From positions 1 to 64,000 of the forward strand of contig JASJCU010000002.1 of assembly GCA_030065815.1 (NCBI GenBank): DNA of 64,000 nucleotides. The letters run 5' to 3'. Shown piece by piece: positions 1 to 11,300 of the stretch (position 1 is the first letter of the stretch; the number at the start of each line of letters is the position of its first letter). The notes below the pieces were generated by a model. The model did no database searches, was not told the DNA's origin, and saw only the letters and a list, made by a program, of their open reading frames with translations. Both the position numbers and the translations under genes were made by a program. This DNA comes from Gammaproteobacteria bacterium (GTDB taxonomy: Bacteria > Pseudomonadota > Gammaproteobacteria > Chromatiales > Chromatiaceae).

Positions 1-242
1 GCGCGACCGCTGCGATCGTCGGCGTCGCCGTCTTGCGGCGGCCCTCCGGCCGCCGCGGCCGCCGCCGGCAGGAAGCTGGCGACGCCGACGGCGAGCCCGC
101 CGACGAGGATGTCGCGACGGCTGATGCGGCTGTCCAGCACGTCGCCGAAGGGACGGTTGCCGGACCGGTTGACGACCTCGTTGTCGTCGTCGAACCCCGG
201 TTGCTGGGTCGCCGGGTGCTGGGTCACCGGGTCTTCGGTCAT
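1..242 (-). CDS. PhoX-like (DUF839) phosphatase, N-terminal part with twin-arginine signal, runs off the window edge
   Basis: Manual reverse translation from CAT at 240-242: MTEDPVTQHPATQQPGFDDDNEVVNRSGNRPFGDVLDSRISRRDILVGGLAVGVASFLPAAAAAAGG. Tat motif SRRDIL and the N-terminal 'NRSGNRPFGDVL..RxSRR' layout resemble the PhoX family. Not in the ORF track because it is truncated. Confidence 0.7.
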   Translation of the reverse strand, partial: MTEDPVTQHPATQQPGFDDDNEVVNRSGNRPFGDVLDSRISRRDILVGGLAVGVASFLPAAAAAAGGPPQDGDADDRSGR

Positions 243-467
243 CGGATTGGCCACTCCTGGTTCGGTTGGGGTCGACACGAACGCCCGCATGCCGACAGCG
301 TGTCGATGCCTGCGGGGCCGCAGCGGCGGCGTCGCCGTCGTGCCCTCAACGCCGTCGCCGCTGGCGGGTCGAAGCGCGGCGGATCTGCGCGCCAACCCTG
401 CTGCGGCGAGGCCCGGGGATGTGCCGAACCCTTCGCCAGGCGTGCCGGGTCGCGCCGCGGGATCCGG

Positions 468-1787
468 CTAGACCGGTTCGGCGAACAGGTCGTGATCGTC
501 GTACCCGGTCACGCGCACGTCGATGAAATCACCGGGCCCGACGTCGTCCCAGCCGCCGTCGATGACGACGACGCCGTCGACCTCCGGTGCATCACCGGGA
601 CCGCGGGCGACAATCCGGTCGTCGTGCACCTCGTCGATCAACACGATCATCTGCCGTCCGACCTGCAACGCCAGCTTGTTGCGGCTGATCTCGGCCTGGA
701 TCTCCATGAAGCGCTGCAGCCGGTCCTGCTTGACCGCCTCGGGCACCGGGTCTGGCAAGGCGTTGGCCGCCGCGCCGTCGACCGCCGAGTACGCGAAGCA
801 GCCGACGCGGTCGAGCTGCGCCTGCTGGATGAACTCGAGCAGCCGGTCGAAGTCGTCCTCGGTCTCGCCCGGAAAGCCGACGATGAAGGTCGAACGCAGC
901 ACCAGCTCGGGGCAGGTCTCGCGCCAGTGCGCGATGCGCGTCAGCACCTTCTCGGTCGCCGCCGGGCGGCGCATCGCCTTGAGGACGCGCTGGCTGCCGT
1001 GCTGCAGCGGCATGTCGAGATACGGCAGGATTATGCCGTCGGCCATCAGCGGCAGCAGCTCGTCGACGTGCGGGTATGGGTAGACATAGTGCAGCCGCGT
1101 CCATGCCGGCAGCCGGCCGAGTTCTTGCGCCAGCGTCGTCAGCCGGGTCGGCAGCGGCCGGCCGTCGAAGAAGTCGGTACGGTACTTCAGGTCGACGCCA
1201 TAGGCGCTGGTGTCCTGCGACACGACCAGCAGCTCGCGCACGCCGGATTCGACCAGGCGCTCGGCCTCGGCCAGCACCTCGCCGACCGGCCGGCTGACCA
1301 GATCGCCGCGCAGGCTCGGGATGATGCAGAAGCTGCAGCGGTGATTGCAGCCTTCGGAGATCTTCAGGTAGGCGTAGTGCGGCGGCGTCAGCTTGATGCC
1401 AGGCGGCGGGATCAGGCTCGTGAACGGATCGTGCGGCGCCGGCAGGTGGGCGTGCACGGCGCTCATGACCGCCTCGTAGTCGTGCGCACCGGTCACGGCG
1501 AGCACGCCCGGATGGGCGGCGCGGATCTCGTCGGCGCGGGCGCCCAGGCAGCCGGTCACGATCACCCGGCCGTTGGCGTCGAGCGCCTCGCCGATGGCAT
1601 CGAGTGACTCCTCGACGGCGGCGTCGATGAAGCCACAGGTGTTGACGACGACCAGGTCGGCACCGCCGTAGCTCGGCGACAGGTCGTAGCCCTCGGCGCG
1701 CAGCTGGGTCAGGAGGCGTTCGGAGTCGACCAGGTTCTTCGGGCAGCCGAGGCTGACGAAGCCGATCGTGGGCACGGCGCTACGCAT
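468..1787 (-). CDS. rimO: Ribosomal protein S12 methylthiotransferase RimO
   Basis: 439 aa; '[21 protein letters not shown]', radical-SAM '[15 protein letters not shown]', C-terminal TRAM-like region. Confidence 0.96.
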   Translation of the reverse strand: MRSAVPTIGFVSLGCPKNLVDSERLLTQLRAEGYDLSPSYGGADLVVVNTCGFIDAAVEESLDAIGEALDANGRVIVTGCLGARADEIRAAHPGVLAVTGAHDYEAVMSAVHAHLPAPHDPFTSLIPPPGIKLTPPHYAYLKISEGCNHRCSFCIIPSLRGDLVSRPVGEVLAEAERLVESGVRELLVVSQDTSAYGVDLKYRTDFFDGRPLPTRLTTLAQELGRLPAWTRLHYVYPYPHVDELLPLMADGIILPYLDMPLQHGSQRVLKAMRRPAATEKVLTRIAHWRETCPELVLRSTFIVGFPGETEDDFDRLLEFIQQAQLDRVGCFAYSAVDGAAANALPDPVPEAVKQDRLQRFMEIQAEISRNKLALQVGRQMIVLIDEVHDDRIVARGPGDAPEVDGVVVIDGGWDDVGPGDFIDVRVTGYDDHDLFAEPV

Positions 1788-1799
1788 CGGATCGATGGA

Positions 1800-2012
1800 T
1801 CAGGCGGGCGAGTGCGCCGCGATAGCGCTTGACCAGCCCGTGGTCGCGGCCGCGGGTGTCGAACACGGCCAGCAGGCGGCGCCGCGCGGCGCCGCCGTCT
1901 GGGCAGCGAGGTCGGCGGCCTTGAAAGCGTCGCTGAAGCTGATGTGCAGCACGCAGTTGCCGTCGGGTGACGGTTCGACGACACCCACCTTGAGCGGACC
2001 GTTGATCTCCAT
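1800..2012 (-). CDS. Small hypothetical protein, possibly frameshifted
   Basis: MEINGPLKVGVVEPSPDGNCVLHISFSDAFKAADLAAQTA reads as plausible protein; a more natural C-terminus ([31 protein letters not shown]) lies in the adjacent frame. Confidence 0.3.
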   Translation of the reverse strand: MEINGPLKVGVVEPSPDGNCVLHISFSDAFKAADLAAQTAAPRGAACWPCSTPAAATTGWSSAIAAHSPA

Positions 2013-2356
2013 GCCTGTCTCCGAATACAGCGCGCGGGGAAGATCGCGAAGGATACGGCAAGCCCGTGTTCAATAAACCCCCGACGATCTCCCGGCTTGG
2101 CCGCGCACGACGCCTCGCGTGGTCGCCAACTGTGCACGATTTGGCCAACCGGTAACCCGCGATTTCCGATTTCGATACAGTGGGTTAACGCAGGTTAGTC
2201 GATCCGCGAAAAATGTCCGTGTCACAGCCTTGTCACGGTCCCGGATGCATGCCAGTATCGGATAACTCGAGGCACATAAAATTAGTATTTTCTAATTCAA
2301 AAACCGAGAGTTGCGGCAATAAGAGAACAGACCAGAAAGTCGAAATGGAGGTGTGG

Positions 2357-2497
2357 GTGAAATCTTTGTTGAGTTGTACTTTCGGTAAGGCCTGCAGTGA
2401 TATCCCGGGTGTCTGCATCGTGTTGCAGATGATCCTCGTCGTCGCCATCTCCGGCGTACTCGGTTACCTGTTCGTGACCCAGGAGCTGATGAAATAA
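2357..2497 (+). CDS. Small putative membrane protein (46 aa)
   Basis: GTG start preceded by GGAGG; MKSLLSCTFGKACSDIPGVCIVLQMILVVAISGVLGYLFVTQELMK with one hydrophobic helix. Confidence 0.45.
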   Translation: MKSLLSCTFGKACSDIPGVCIVLQMILVVAISGVLGYLFVTQELMK

Positions 2498-2578
2498 CGA
2501 CTCCGGGGCCCTCCCGCGGCAACGCCGGGGGGCTTGACCGCTCTTCGAGCGCCTTCTAAAGTCCGGCGCCTCGCCTGA

Positions 2579-2782
2579 GGTGCCTCTCGCCTTTCCCGCC
2601 AGAGGTTAAACGGGAAGCCGGTGCGCTCTGCTCCAGAGCCAATCCGGCACTGCCCCCGCAACGGTGATCGGGCCTGTCTGTCGCCCACTGCCACTGTGTC
2701 TGCCGACATGGGAAGGCGCGTGCAGACAGCGAGTCGCGGAGATTCCCCCGCCTCGCAGCCCGTCAGTCCGGATACCGGCCCA
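2579..2782 (+). ncRNA. Cobalamin (B12) riboswitch
   Basis: Conserved order 'ttaaacgggaagccggtgcg..aatccggcactgcccccgcaacggtga..ccactg..gggaaggcg..gcgagtc..gtcagtccggataccggcc' just upstream of btuB and an adenosyltransferase. Confidence 0.88.
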
Positions 2783-2914
2783 GGTGGATCTCAACCACGT
2801 TGCGGCGGGCGGCGTGAGACGCCCCGCTGACCCGCCGCGGTCCGCCGGCCCGTCTCCGCACGTCCCCCGCCTGTCACAGGGACGGCGCGGCGGGCGTCGC
2901 CCGGGGAGTTCGCC

Positions 2915-4837
2915 ATGCCTTCGCTGCCGATTGCGCGCCTCGCCCTGGCCGCCGGGCTTTACCTGCTGTCGTCGGCGACCGTCGCGGGCGTGCCACCGAT
3001 CCTGATCAGCGCGGCGCGCACCGAGCAGCCCGGGCTCGACATCCCGGCCGCCCGCACGGTCATCGACGAGCGCGAGATCGCCGCCAGCGGCGCGCGCGAC
3101 ATCGACGAACTGCTGCGCCGGGTCAGCAGCCTGCACGTGGCCGATGGCATCGGCGACGGCGGCGGCAGCCGTATCGACATGCGCGGCTTCGGCGCGGCCG
3201 CGACATCCAATGTTGCGGTGCTGGTCAACGGCCGCAAGATCAACCCGGCCAGCGATGCCGCGACGCTGTACCTGAACAGCATCGACATCGACAGCATCGC
3301 GCAGATCGAGATCATCGAAGGCAGCGCCGGCACGCTGTACGGCAATCAGGCGGTCGGCGGGCTGATCAACATCGTCACGCGGCGCCCGCAACGACGGTCG
3401 CGCACGCTGCGCATCGGCGCCGGCAGTTACAACGGCCGCGCCGCGAGTGCGACGCTGAGCGAGACGCTGGCTGGCGCCGGCGGCCTGCGCGTACAGCTGG
3501 AGCGCCGCGACAGCGACAACTACCGCGACCAGAACGCCAGCCGGGTCAGCCGCTTCGATACCCGCGTCGAGCTCGCGCATGACAACGGCCGCAGCCACAT
3601 CGACGTCCAGGTGCTCGACGACGACGTGCAGACACCCGGCGCGCTGCTGGCCGCCGAACTCGCCGCCGACCGCCGCCAGGCCGCGTTCACCGGCGACTAC
3701 CTCGACACCGAGAGCACCGTGCTGCGCTTCGGTACCCAGCGTGGTCTCGGCGGCGACTGGCAGTTCGAGGGCGAGGTCGCGGTGCGCGACGACCGGCGCG
3801 AGTTCGTACAGAGCTTCCGCGGCTTCCCGGGCTCGCTGTCGACCCAGGACCGCGACAGCATCGAGATCACGCCACGCCTGGTCGGCCGCGCCGCCGGCAG
3901 CGTCGTCACGCTCGGCATGGACTGGCTGTCGACCGATTACCTTCTGGTCACGGCGTTCGGCACACAGGGCAACGATCAGGCGATACAGGCGTGGTACGCG
4001 CAGCTGACCCACCCGCTGTCGCCGACCCTGTCGGTGACCGCCGGCGTGCGCCACGCGCGCGTCGACAATGCGATCGACAACAACGGCACGCCGGTCGACC
4101 TCGATGACGACATCACGGTCGGTTCACTGGGCCTGGTCTATCGCCCGACACCGGACTGGCGGCTGTTCGCGCGCGCCGACCAGAACTACCGCTTCGCCAA
4201 GGTCGACGAGCATACCAACGTGCCATTCGGCCAGCCGGTGGGCCTCGCCAACCAGCGCGGCGTGTCGTACGAGAGCGGCGCCAGCTACCGGCGCAACGGC
4301 TGGCGCGTCGCGCTGAGCGCCTACCAGCTGCGTCTCGACGACGAGATCAGTTTCGACGCCACCACCTTCACCAACGTCAACCTGCCGCGCAGCCGGCGCA
4401 ACGGCGCCACCCTGAGCGTCGACGCCAACCTGACGGCCGAACTCAGCGGCGGCGTCGGCTATACCTGGACCGACGCCGAGATCACCAGCGGTAACCACGC
4501 CGGCAGCCGCGTGCCGCTGGTGCCGGAACACCGCGCCACGGCCTTCCTCGCGTACCGTCCCAGCCTCGACTGGCAGGCGCGCGTCGACGTCGAGCACGTC
4601 GACCGGCAGTTCCTGGGGTCCGATTTCGCCAACCTGTCGGCGCCGCTCGACGCCTACACCGTGGTCAACCTGGTCGCCCACCGTGATATCGGCGACTGGC
4701 GCCTGAGCGCAAAGCTCAATAACCTGTTCAACGAACGTTACAGCGAGACCGGCGCCCGCTCGTTCGCCGGCGACGGCTTCATCCCGGCGCCGGAGCGCAA
4801 CGCCTGGATCGGCGTGACCTACCGGACCGGGGACTGA
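2915..4837 (+). CDS. btuB: TonB-dependent vitamin B12 receptor BtuB
   Basis: Signal peptide, plug domain (IDELLRRVSSLHVADG..IDMRGFG..IEIIEGSAGTLYGNQAVGGLINIVTR) and beta-barrel; downstream of the riboswitch. Confidence 0.88.
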   Translation: MPSLPIARLALAAGLYLLSSATVAGVPPILISAARTEQPGLDIPAARTVIDEREIAASGARDIDELLRRVSSLHVADGIGDGGGSRIDMRGFGAAATSNVAVLVNGRKINPASDAATLYLNSIDIDSIAQIEIIEGSAGTLYGNQAVGGLINIVTRRPQRRSRTLRIGAGSYNGRAASATLSETLAGAGGLRVQLERRDSDNYRDQNASRVSRFDTRVELAHDNGRSHIDVQVLDDDVQTPGALLAAELAADRRQAAFTGDYLDTESTVLRFGTQRGLGGDWQFEGEVAVRDDRREFVQSFRGFPGSLSTQDRDSIEITPRLVGRAAGSVVTLGMDWLSTDYLLVTAFGTQGNDQAIQAWYAQLTHPLSPTLSVTAGVRHARVDNAIDNNGTPVDLDDDITVGSLGLVYRPTPDWRLFARADQNYRFAKVDEHTNVPFGQPVGLANQRGVSYESGASYRRNGWRVALSAYQLRLDDEISFDATTFTNVNLPRSRRNGATLSVDANLTAELSGGVGYTWTDAEITSGNHAGSRVPLVPEHRATAFLAYRPSLDWQARVDVEHVDRQFLGSDFANLSAPLDAYTVVNLVAHRDIGDWRLSAKLNNLFNERYSETGARSFAGDGFIPAPERNAWIGVTYRTGD

Positions 4838-4839
4838 AC

Positions 4840-5385
4840 ATGGCCGACAGACTGACCCGCATCTACACGCGCAGCGGCGACGACGGCAGCACCGGCCTGG
4901 CCGGCGGCGAGCGCGTCGCCAAGGACCACCCGCGGATCGACGCGATCGGCGCCGTCGACGAGCTCAACTCGCACCTCGGCCTGCTGCGAAGCGCCGCGCT
5001 GGACAGCGGCGACGACGCGCTGCTCGAGACCCTCCAGCATCGCCTGTTCGATCTCGGTGGCGAACTGGCGATGCCCGGCAGCGAGCTGCTGCGCCCGGCG
5101 CACACGACGCAGCTCGAGCACGCGCTCGACGGCTACAACGCCGCGCTGCCGCCGCTGCAGGAATTCGTGCTCCCCGGCGGTAATGCCGCGGCGGCACGTT
5201 GTCACGTCGCGCGCACCGTGTGCCGGCGTGCCGAGCGCGAGCTGTTGCGACTTTCCCGCATCGAGCCGGTAAACTCCGCGGGCATCACGTTTCTGAACCG
5301 ACTCTCCGACCTGTTGTTCGTGCTGGCGCGTACGCTGGCGCGGCGCGACGGCGGCAGCGAGGTCACCTGGCGCAAGGACATCTGA
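4840..5385 (+). CDS. Cob(I)alamin adenosyltransferase, PduO/ATR type
   Basis: 'RIYTRSGDDGSTGLAGGERVAKDHPRIDAIGAVDELNSHLGLL' and 'NRLSDLLFVLAR'. Confidence 0.95.
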   Translation: MADRLTRIYTRSGDDGSTGLAGGERVAKDHPRIDAIGAVDELNSHLGLLRSAALDSGDDALLETLQHRLFDLGGELAMPGSELLRPAHTTQLEHALDGYNAALPPLQEFVLPGGNAAAARCHVARTVCRRAERELLRLSRIEPVNSAGITFLNRLSDLLFVLARTLARRDGGSEVTWRKDI

Positions 5386-5388
5386 CGC

Positions 5389-6168
5389 ATGGCGAAGCAA
5401 CCGGCTGTTGTCGTTGGCATGGGCGAAATGGGCAGCGTGTTCGCGCGCGCGCTGCTGCGGCTGGGCCACCCGGTCTACCCGGTGGATCGCAGGACGCGCA
5501 TGAAGGCATTGGCGAAGGTGGTGCCCGAACCGAAGCTGGTGCTGATCGCGGTCGGCGAGAACGACCTCGCGGCGGTGCTGAACAAGGTGCCCAGGGCCTG
5601 GCGCAGGCGTCTCGTGCTGCTGCAGAACGAACTCCTGCCTGACGACTACCGGCCGTTCGAGAATGTCACCGTGATCTCGGTGTGGTTCGAGAAGAAGCCG
5701 GGCCAGGACAGCAAGGTCATCATCCCGTCGCCGGCGCACGGCCCGCGCGCCAAGCTGCTGCGCCGGGCGTTGGCGACACTCGGCATCCCGGTCACGGTCG
5801 TCGAGCGCCGCCGCGACATGTTGTTCGAACTGGTCGTCAAGAACCTGTATATCCTGACCAGCAACATCGCCGGCCTGCGCGTCGGTGGCACGGTCGGCGA
5901 AATGCGCGATCGCCATGCCGGTTTCATGCGCGACGTCGCCAACGACGTGATCCGCCTGCAGGAGGCGCTGACCGGCACGCGCTTCAACAACGATCACCTG
6001 GTCGCCGCGATGCTGCGTGCGTTCGACGGCGACCCCGGGCACCCGTGCATGGGACGCAGCGCGCCGGCCCGGCTCGAACGCGCGCTCGACCACGCCGACC
6101 GCCTCGAGATCTACCTGCCGACGCTGCGCGCGATCGCGATCGAGCACGCCGAGCCGGTCGTCGCATGA
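5389..6168 (+). CDS. NAD(P)-binding ketopantoate reductase-like protein
   Basis: N-terminal Rossmann-like 'VVVGMGEMGSVFARALLRLGH'. Confidence 0.55.
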   Translation: MAKQPAVVVGMGEMGSVFARALLRLGHPVYPVDRRTRMKALAKVVPEPKLVLIAVGENDLAAVLNKVPRAWRRRLVLLQNELLPDDYRPFENVTVISVWFEKKPGQDSKVIIPSPAHGPRAKLLRRALATLGIPVTVVERRRDMLFELVVKNLYILTSNIAGLRVGGTVGEMRDRHAGFMRDVANDVIRLQEALTGTRFNNDHLVAAMLRAFDGDPGHPCMGRSAPARLERALDHADRLEIYLPTLRAIAIEHAEPVVA

Positions 6169-6632
6169 GCGAGGCGCCGCAGATCCTGCCCGGCAGCCGG
6201 GTCACGCTGCACCTGTCGATCCGACTCGAGGACGGCACCGAGGCGCTGTCGACCTTCGATGAAGAACCGGTCACGCTGACGCTCGGCGACGGCACGCTGC
6301 AGCCGGGCCTGGAGCTGGCGATCTACGGGCTCAGCGCCGGCGATCGCCAGACCCTGAACCTGCTGCCCGAGCAGGCCTACGGGCTGCGCGACCCGGCGCT
6401 GATCCAGCAGATGCCGATGACCGATTTCGGCGGTGAGTTCGTGCCCGAGGTCGGGCAGATCATCGCGTTCGCGATGCCCAACGACGAGGAGGCCGCCGGG
6501 ACCGTGCTCAGCGTCGACGAGGGCCAGGTCGAGGTCGACTTCAACCATCCGCTGGCCGGGCACCAGATTGCGTTCACGGTCGAGATCCTGACCGTCGAGG
6601 CGCCACCGGAAGATGCGGCGAAAGACGCCTAG
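6165..6632 (+). CDS. fkpB: FKBP-type peptidyl-prolyl isomerase, SlpA/FkpB type
   Basis: SlpA-like 'GDGTLQPGLELAIYGLSAGDRQTLNLLPEQAYGLRDPALIQQMP'; ATGA overlap with the upstream gene; precedes ispH. Confidence 0.9.
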   Translation: MSEAPQILPGSRVTLHLSIRLEDGTEALSTFDEEPVTLTLGDGTLQPGLELAIYGLSAGDRQTLNLLPEQAYGLRDPALIQQMPMTDFGGEFVPEVGQIIAFAMPNDEEAAGTVLSVDEGQVEVDFNHPLAGHQIAFTVEILTVEAPPEDAAKDA

Positions 6633-6921
6633 GAAGACGCAGAGACCACAGATAAAGCGCAAAACGACACGGAGGTAGCGGAAAGGCGTCCATTCGTCGC
6701 ACTGCCGACTTTTTTGCAGCGCGGAGGGCTTCCCCGGCAGACTGATGGGAACCCCCTCCATCTCGGTGGGTCAATGCACGTGGGCCGGGCAGCTTCACCT
6801 GCCAGCCGGGCGGCGGCGTCAGTCGTATGCGCTGCGCATCTCTGCGCTTTCCTGCGATCCTCTGCGTCCCCCCCCAACGGCCGGGTTGAAAACCGGTCGC
6901 CGCACCCCGAGAATCCAGCGC

Positions 6922-7878
6922 ATGAAGATCCTGCTCGCCAACCCGCGTGGCTTCTGCGCCGGCGTCGACCGCGCGATCGAGATCGTCGAGCGCGCACTCG
7001 ATGCCTTCGGCGCGCCGATCTACGTGCGCCACGAGGTCGTGCACAACCGCTTCGTCGTCGAGCGGCTGCGCCAGCGCGGCGCCGTGTTCGTCGACGAACT
7101 CAGCGAGATCCCCGACGGCGGTACCGTGATCTTCAGCGCCCACGGCGTCTCGCGCCAGGTGCGCGAGGCGGCCGAGCAGCGCGACCTGACGGTGTTCGAC
7201 GCGACCTGCCCGCTGGTGACCAAGGTGCACCTCGAAGTAGCGCGGCATTGCCGCGACGGCCACGAGGTCGTGCTGATCGGCCACAAGGGCCACCCTGAGG
7301 TCGAAGGCACGATGGGCCAGTACCGCTGCCCACCGGACCAGGCCGGCATCTACCTGGTCGAGACGCCGGCCGACGTCGCCGCGCTGCGGATCCGCAATCC
7401 CGAGCAGCTCGCGTTCGTGACCCAGACGACGCTGTCGATGCACGATACGGCACAGGTCATCGACGCGCTGCAGCGGCGCTTCCCGGCGATCCGCGGGCCG
7501 AAGAAGGACGATATCTGTTATGCGACGCAGAACCGCCAGGACGCGGTCACGCGCCTCGCCGGGAAATGCGACCTGGTGCTGGTCGTCGGTTCGCCGAACA
7601 GCTCGAACTCTAACCGCCTCAAGGAGATCGCCGAGAAGCAGGGGCGCCCGGCCTACCTGATCGACGGCCCGGCGGATATCCAGGCCGCGTGGCTCGCGGA
7701 TGTCGATGCGGTCGGCGTCACCGCCGGGGCGTCGGCGCCGGAGGTGTTGGTCGAGAGCGTGATCGAGCACCTGCGCCGGCACGGCGCCGACGGCGTCGAG
7801 GAGGACAGCGGCGAACCCGAGACCATCGTGTTCGCGCTGCCGAAGAACCTGCTCGGGGCCATCGAACGCAGCCGCTGA
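6922..7878 (+). CDS. ispH: 4-hydroxy-3-methylbut-2-enyl diphosphate reductase
   Basis: '[26 protein letters not shown]', '[11 protein letters not shown]', '[14 protein letters not shown]'. Confidence 0.97.
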   Translation: MKILLANPRGFCAGVDRAIEIVERALDAFGAPIYVRHEVVHNRFVVERLRQRGAVFVDELSEIPDGGTVIFSAHGVSRQVREAAEQRDLTVFDATCPLVTKVHLEVARHCRDGHEVVLIGHKGHPEVEGTMGQYRCPPDQAGIYLVETPADVAALRIRNPEQLAFVTQTTLSMHDTAQVIDALQRRFPAIRGPKKDDICYATQNRQDAVTRLAGKCDLVLVVGSPNSSNSNRLKEIAEKQGRPAYLIDGPADIQAAWLADVDAVGVTAGASAPEVLVESVIEHLRRHGADGVEEDSGEPETIVFALPKNLLGAIERSR

Positions 7879-7903
7879 GCGCGGGCAGCGGCGCCGGGTG
7901 CCG

Positions 7904-8329
7904 CTACCAGCAGTTGGACGCCGACCCGGTGTAGGTCTTGGTACCGAGTTGGTCGATCGTGAAGCTGCCGCAGTTCGTCGAGTCGCTGGCCTGCGCATCG
8001 CCGGAATCGACGGTCGCCGTCGCCGTGAACGCCTGCCCGGCATTGGTCACGTTGGCCGCGACCGTGTAGTAACCCTCGTCGGAGTTGCCACCCTGCAGCG
8101 CCGTCGACACCTGCAATGAACTCAGCGTGGCCGCGTACGAGCCGTTGATCGTGTAGAAACGCTCCTGCGCGAGCGCGAGCGTCTCGAGCGCTATCTTGGC
8201 ATCGGCGCGGCGCGCCTTCTGCGACTGGGTCGTGTACAGCGGGTAGGCGATCGCCGCGATCACCGCCATGACGGCGACCACGACCATCAGCTCGACCAGC
8301 GTCAGTCCTGCTTGCTGTAAACGCATCAC
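7904..8329 (-). CDS. pilE: Type IV pilin PilE-like minor pilin
   Basis: Prepilin motif 'QQAGLTLVELMVVVAVMAVIAAIAYP', C-terminal Cys pair. Confidence 0.9.
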   Translation of the reverse strand: MMRLQQAGLTLVELMVVVAVMAVIAAIAYPLYTTQSQKARRADAKIALETLALAQERFYTINGSYAATLSSLQVSTALQGGNSDEGYYTVAANVTNAGQAFTATATVDSGDAQASDSTNCGSFTIDQLGTKTYTGSASNCW

Positions 8330-8338
8330 CTACCCCCG

Positions 8339-11300
8339 TTACTTGACCCGAACCCAGGACTTGCGCCCTTCACCGGACGACAGGGCGTTCTCGGTCTTGG
8401 CATCGATCTGCGCCTGCTTCGAACCGGAGAAGTACTTGCCTTCGCAGTCCTTGCAGCCGCCCGACGGCCCACCGACCCCGGCGAGGATCGCCGGCGCCTG
8501 GATGATGCCGACCTTGGACTTGGTTCCCGAGACCGGCGTGTAGGTGGTCACGTTGTTGACCGTCGTCGACGGCATATCGTTGAAGTCGAACTTGCCATCG
8601 CCGTTGAGGTCGAGCACCGGCACGTCCAGGCGGCCACCGGTGCGCGGATCGAGTTCCATCAGCCAGCCGGAGCCGCCCTCGTCACAGGGCACCGGCGACG
8701 GCAGCGTCGTGACGAAGATCAGCTTGCCGGCGCGCAGGATCGGTTGTGCGACCATCTTCTCGCCGCTGTCGGTCAGATCGAGATACCAGCCGCACGACTT
8801 GTTGACCGCGCAGGTCTCCGGCACGCCGCTGACGAACCCGGCCCATTGCACCGCCGTGTTGCTGACCAGGCGGATCGTCTCGGTATTGGTGCCGAACGTC
8901 GCGACCTGCGTGCTCGTGATCGTCTGCTGCTGCAACACGTTCGAATTGCGGGTCGTCACCGACGTGATCGTGTTGCCGTCGTCACGGTCCCAGATGCCGT
9001 ACATAGTGTTGTCCTGCACGGCGTTGGCCGGGTCCTGGTCCACCAGCTCGTAGTACTTGCCGGTACCGAAGAACACGATGCGGCCGATCGCCGACGTCGG
9101 GTGGAAGCCGACGGCCATGCGCGACGTGATGCGCTGCGGCACATTGCTCGCATTGCGCGCCGAGTACAGCAGCGTCGTGCTGGCACGGGTGAACCCTGTC
9201 GACGTCTTCGCGAAACGCCAGACGTTGCCGTTCAGGTCGCCGCCGTAGACCAGGTCGGCGTCACCGTCGCCGTCTGTATCGACCGGTGCCACGGTGGACA
9301 GGCCGTTGCCGCTGCCGTGCGAGCCCGACCCCGGGCCGGTATCGGAAAGGTCGATGCGCTGCAGTAGGACGCCGTCGCTGAGGCGCACGACGTACAGGAT
9401 CGCCTTGCCCGACTTGCCGTGATAGCCGTTGCCGAAGATCGCGACCCAGCCGAGATTGTCGACCTTGACGATCGACGGCTGGCTGTAGCTGTAGCCGAGT
9501 TCTTCGAAATCGCTGCCCGCGACCGTCGGCGTGGCCTCGATATCCCACAGCACCAGCTGGTTGGCATAGGTCTCGTCGAACTTGCCGGGATCGGTGACAT
9601 CGAGCGCAAACACGCCGCTGCCGCCGCCGCGCAGTGTGCCCACCAGCACCGTGTGCCACGCGCCGCTGAAGAACGCGTCGACGACGGTCGACGGACCGTC
9701 GACAAAGTACTGGTGCGTGTAGTTGGTCGACGTCAGCTTGCTCAGGTTGGGCGTCGGCACACCACTGACGACATTGGCATAGACCGAATTCGGCACGAAG
9801 GCGATACGCTCCTGGCCGGTGCAGGCCGACACCCCGTGCAGCGCGCCATCGTTGCCGCCGAAGTACAGGATCGGCTCACGCTCCAACGACCCCAACGGGC
9901 GCAGGTTACCGCCCGAGTCGCGGCAATCGACGTCGTCGTTGGCGGCGACGAACGACGAGTAGGCCACCGTCTCCATGCTGTCCGGATAACCGAAGGCCGG
10001 TGCACCGACGACGGTCGGCGTCGAGTTGACGACGTCGCCGAGCGGCGTGCTGCGGTCGCGGAAGCTGCCACCGTTGACCAGTTCGTTGCTGTCGTCACCG
10101 CGCAGCCAGTCCAGTCGATCGCTGCCGCGGCTGTCTGACAGCCCGGAACCCGGATTCAGATCCAACGCGGTCTGCTGCGCCGTGTTCAGGCTGGACCAGC
10201 GGAACGGGACACCGCTGCCGGCCCCAAGGTTCGCGGTCGGGTCCCAGGTGATCCATTCACGCCCGGTGTCGTGGTCCTGACCCGCCACGACCGTTGCGAC
10301 GTCCCACTCCTGGGGCAGCAGCGCACCGGTCGTCGTGTCGACCGGGAAGGACACGACGCTGCCGGACCAGTCGGTGCTGTCGAAGCGTGCCTGGTAGATG
10401 CGCGTCGACGTGCGCAGGCTGACGGTGTTGGCGACGACCGATGCCGACGACGAGGTCGTCGCGATCGTCGCCAGGTACGACGCCAGCTTCGGACCGATCT
10501 GCGACGGGTCGTCGGCGAAGAAGAAGCTGTCGGCGACGCCGTCGCCATCCTCGTCCCATTCGACTGCCTTGTCGGGCAGGTTGTAGCCGGTATCGCCGGG
10601 CGAGTCGGAGTCGTTGAACGAGCCGTACTTCGCCGCGAGTTCGAGCGGCAGCGGCAGGTTGCGCGCGGTCGACGTGCCGGCCGTGAAGGTCCGGACCAGC
10701 GGCGTCGGCTCCTTGTTATCCTGGCCCGGGTCGTCGTCGAACGAACTGAAGTTGGCACCGCCGCCGTGGTTCTTGATCAGGCCCGCGTAATCGCCGTCGG
10801 CCGTCGTGCCGACGACGATGAAGCCGAGGTTCATCGACACACCGCCCTCGGCGTGCATGAAACGCACCGTGACGCGTGCGGTACTGGTACCCGGGTTCGA
10901 ATCGTTGGCGCCGCTGCCGTCGTCGTCGCGCGTGGTACAGGCCGCGCCGACACAGATCGAGACGCGTTGCACCATGTCCATGTCATAGTCGTTGCCCCAG
11001 GCCGAGTCCTCCCACTGGGCGAGGAAACGCAGGTAGACGAGGTTGTTGTTGACGTCGTACTCCTGCTCCTCGATGTTCAGATGCGCGAGGCTCGACGATT
11101 TCCAGTTCGGCGAACCGGCCGCCGGCGTAGAGTTGGTCGGCCCCGCGTACGAGATCGGCACCAGCGTCATCGAACCGTTGCCGAGCGGGATCACGAAATC
11201 GGGCAGCGTCTTCGACAGCGCGATCGCGTAGGTGTTGATCAGCTGCTCATCGGTGCGGTCGTTGCGCAGGTCGCCATTGCTGCCGCCGATGTGCGCCTGG

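Noticed and set aside
2606-4054. 482-aa minus-strand ORF
   Set aside because: Antisense to the riboswitch and btuB; no recognisable protein motifs.
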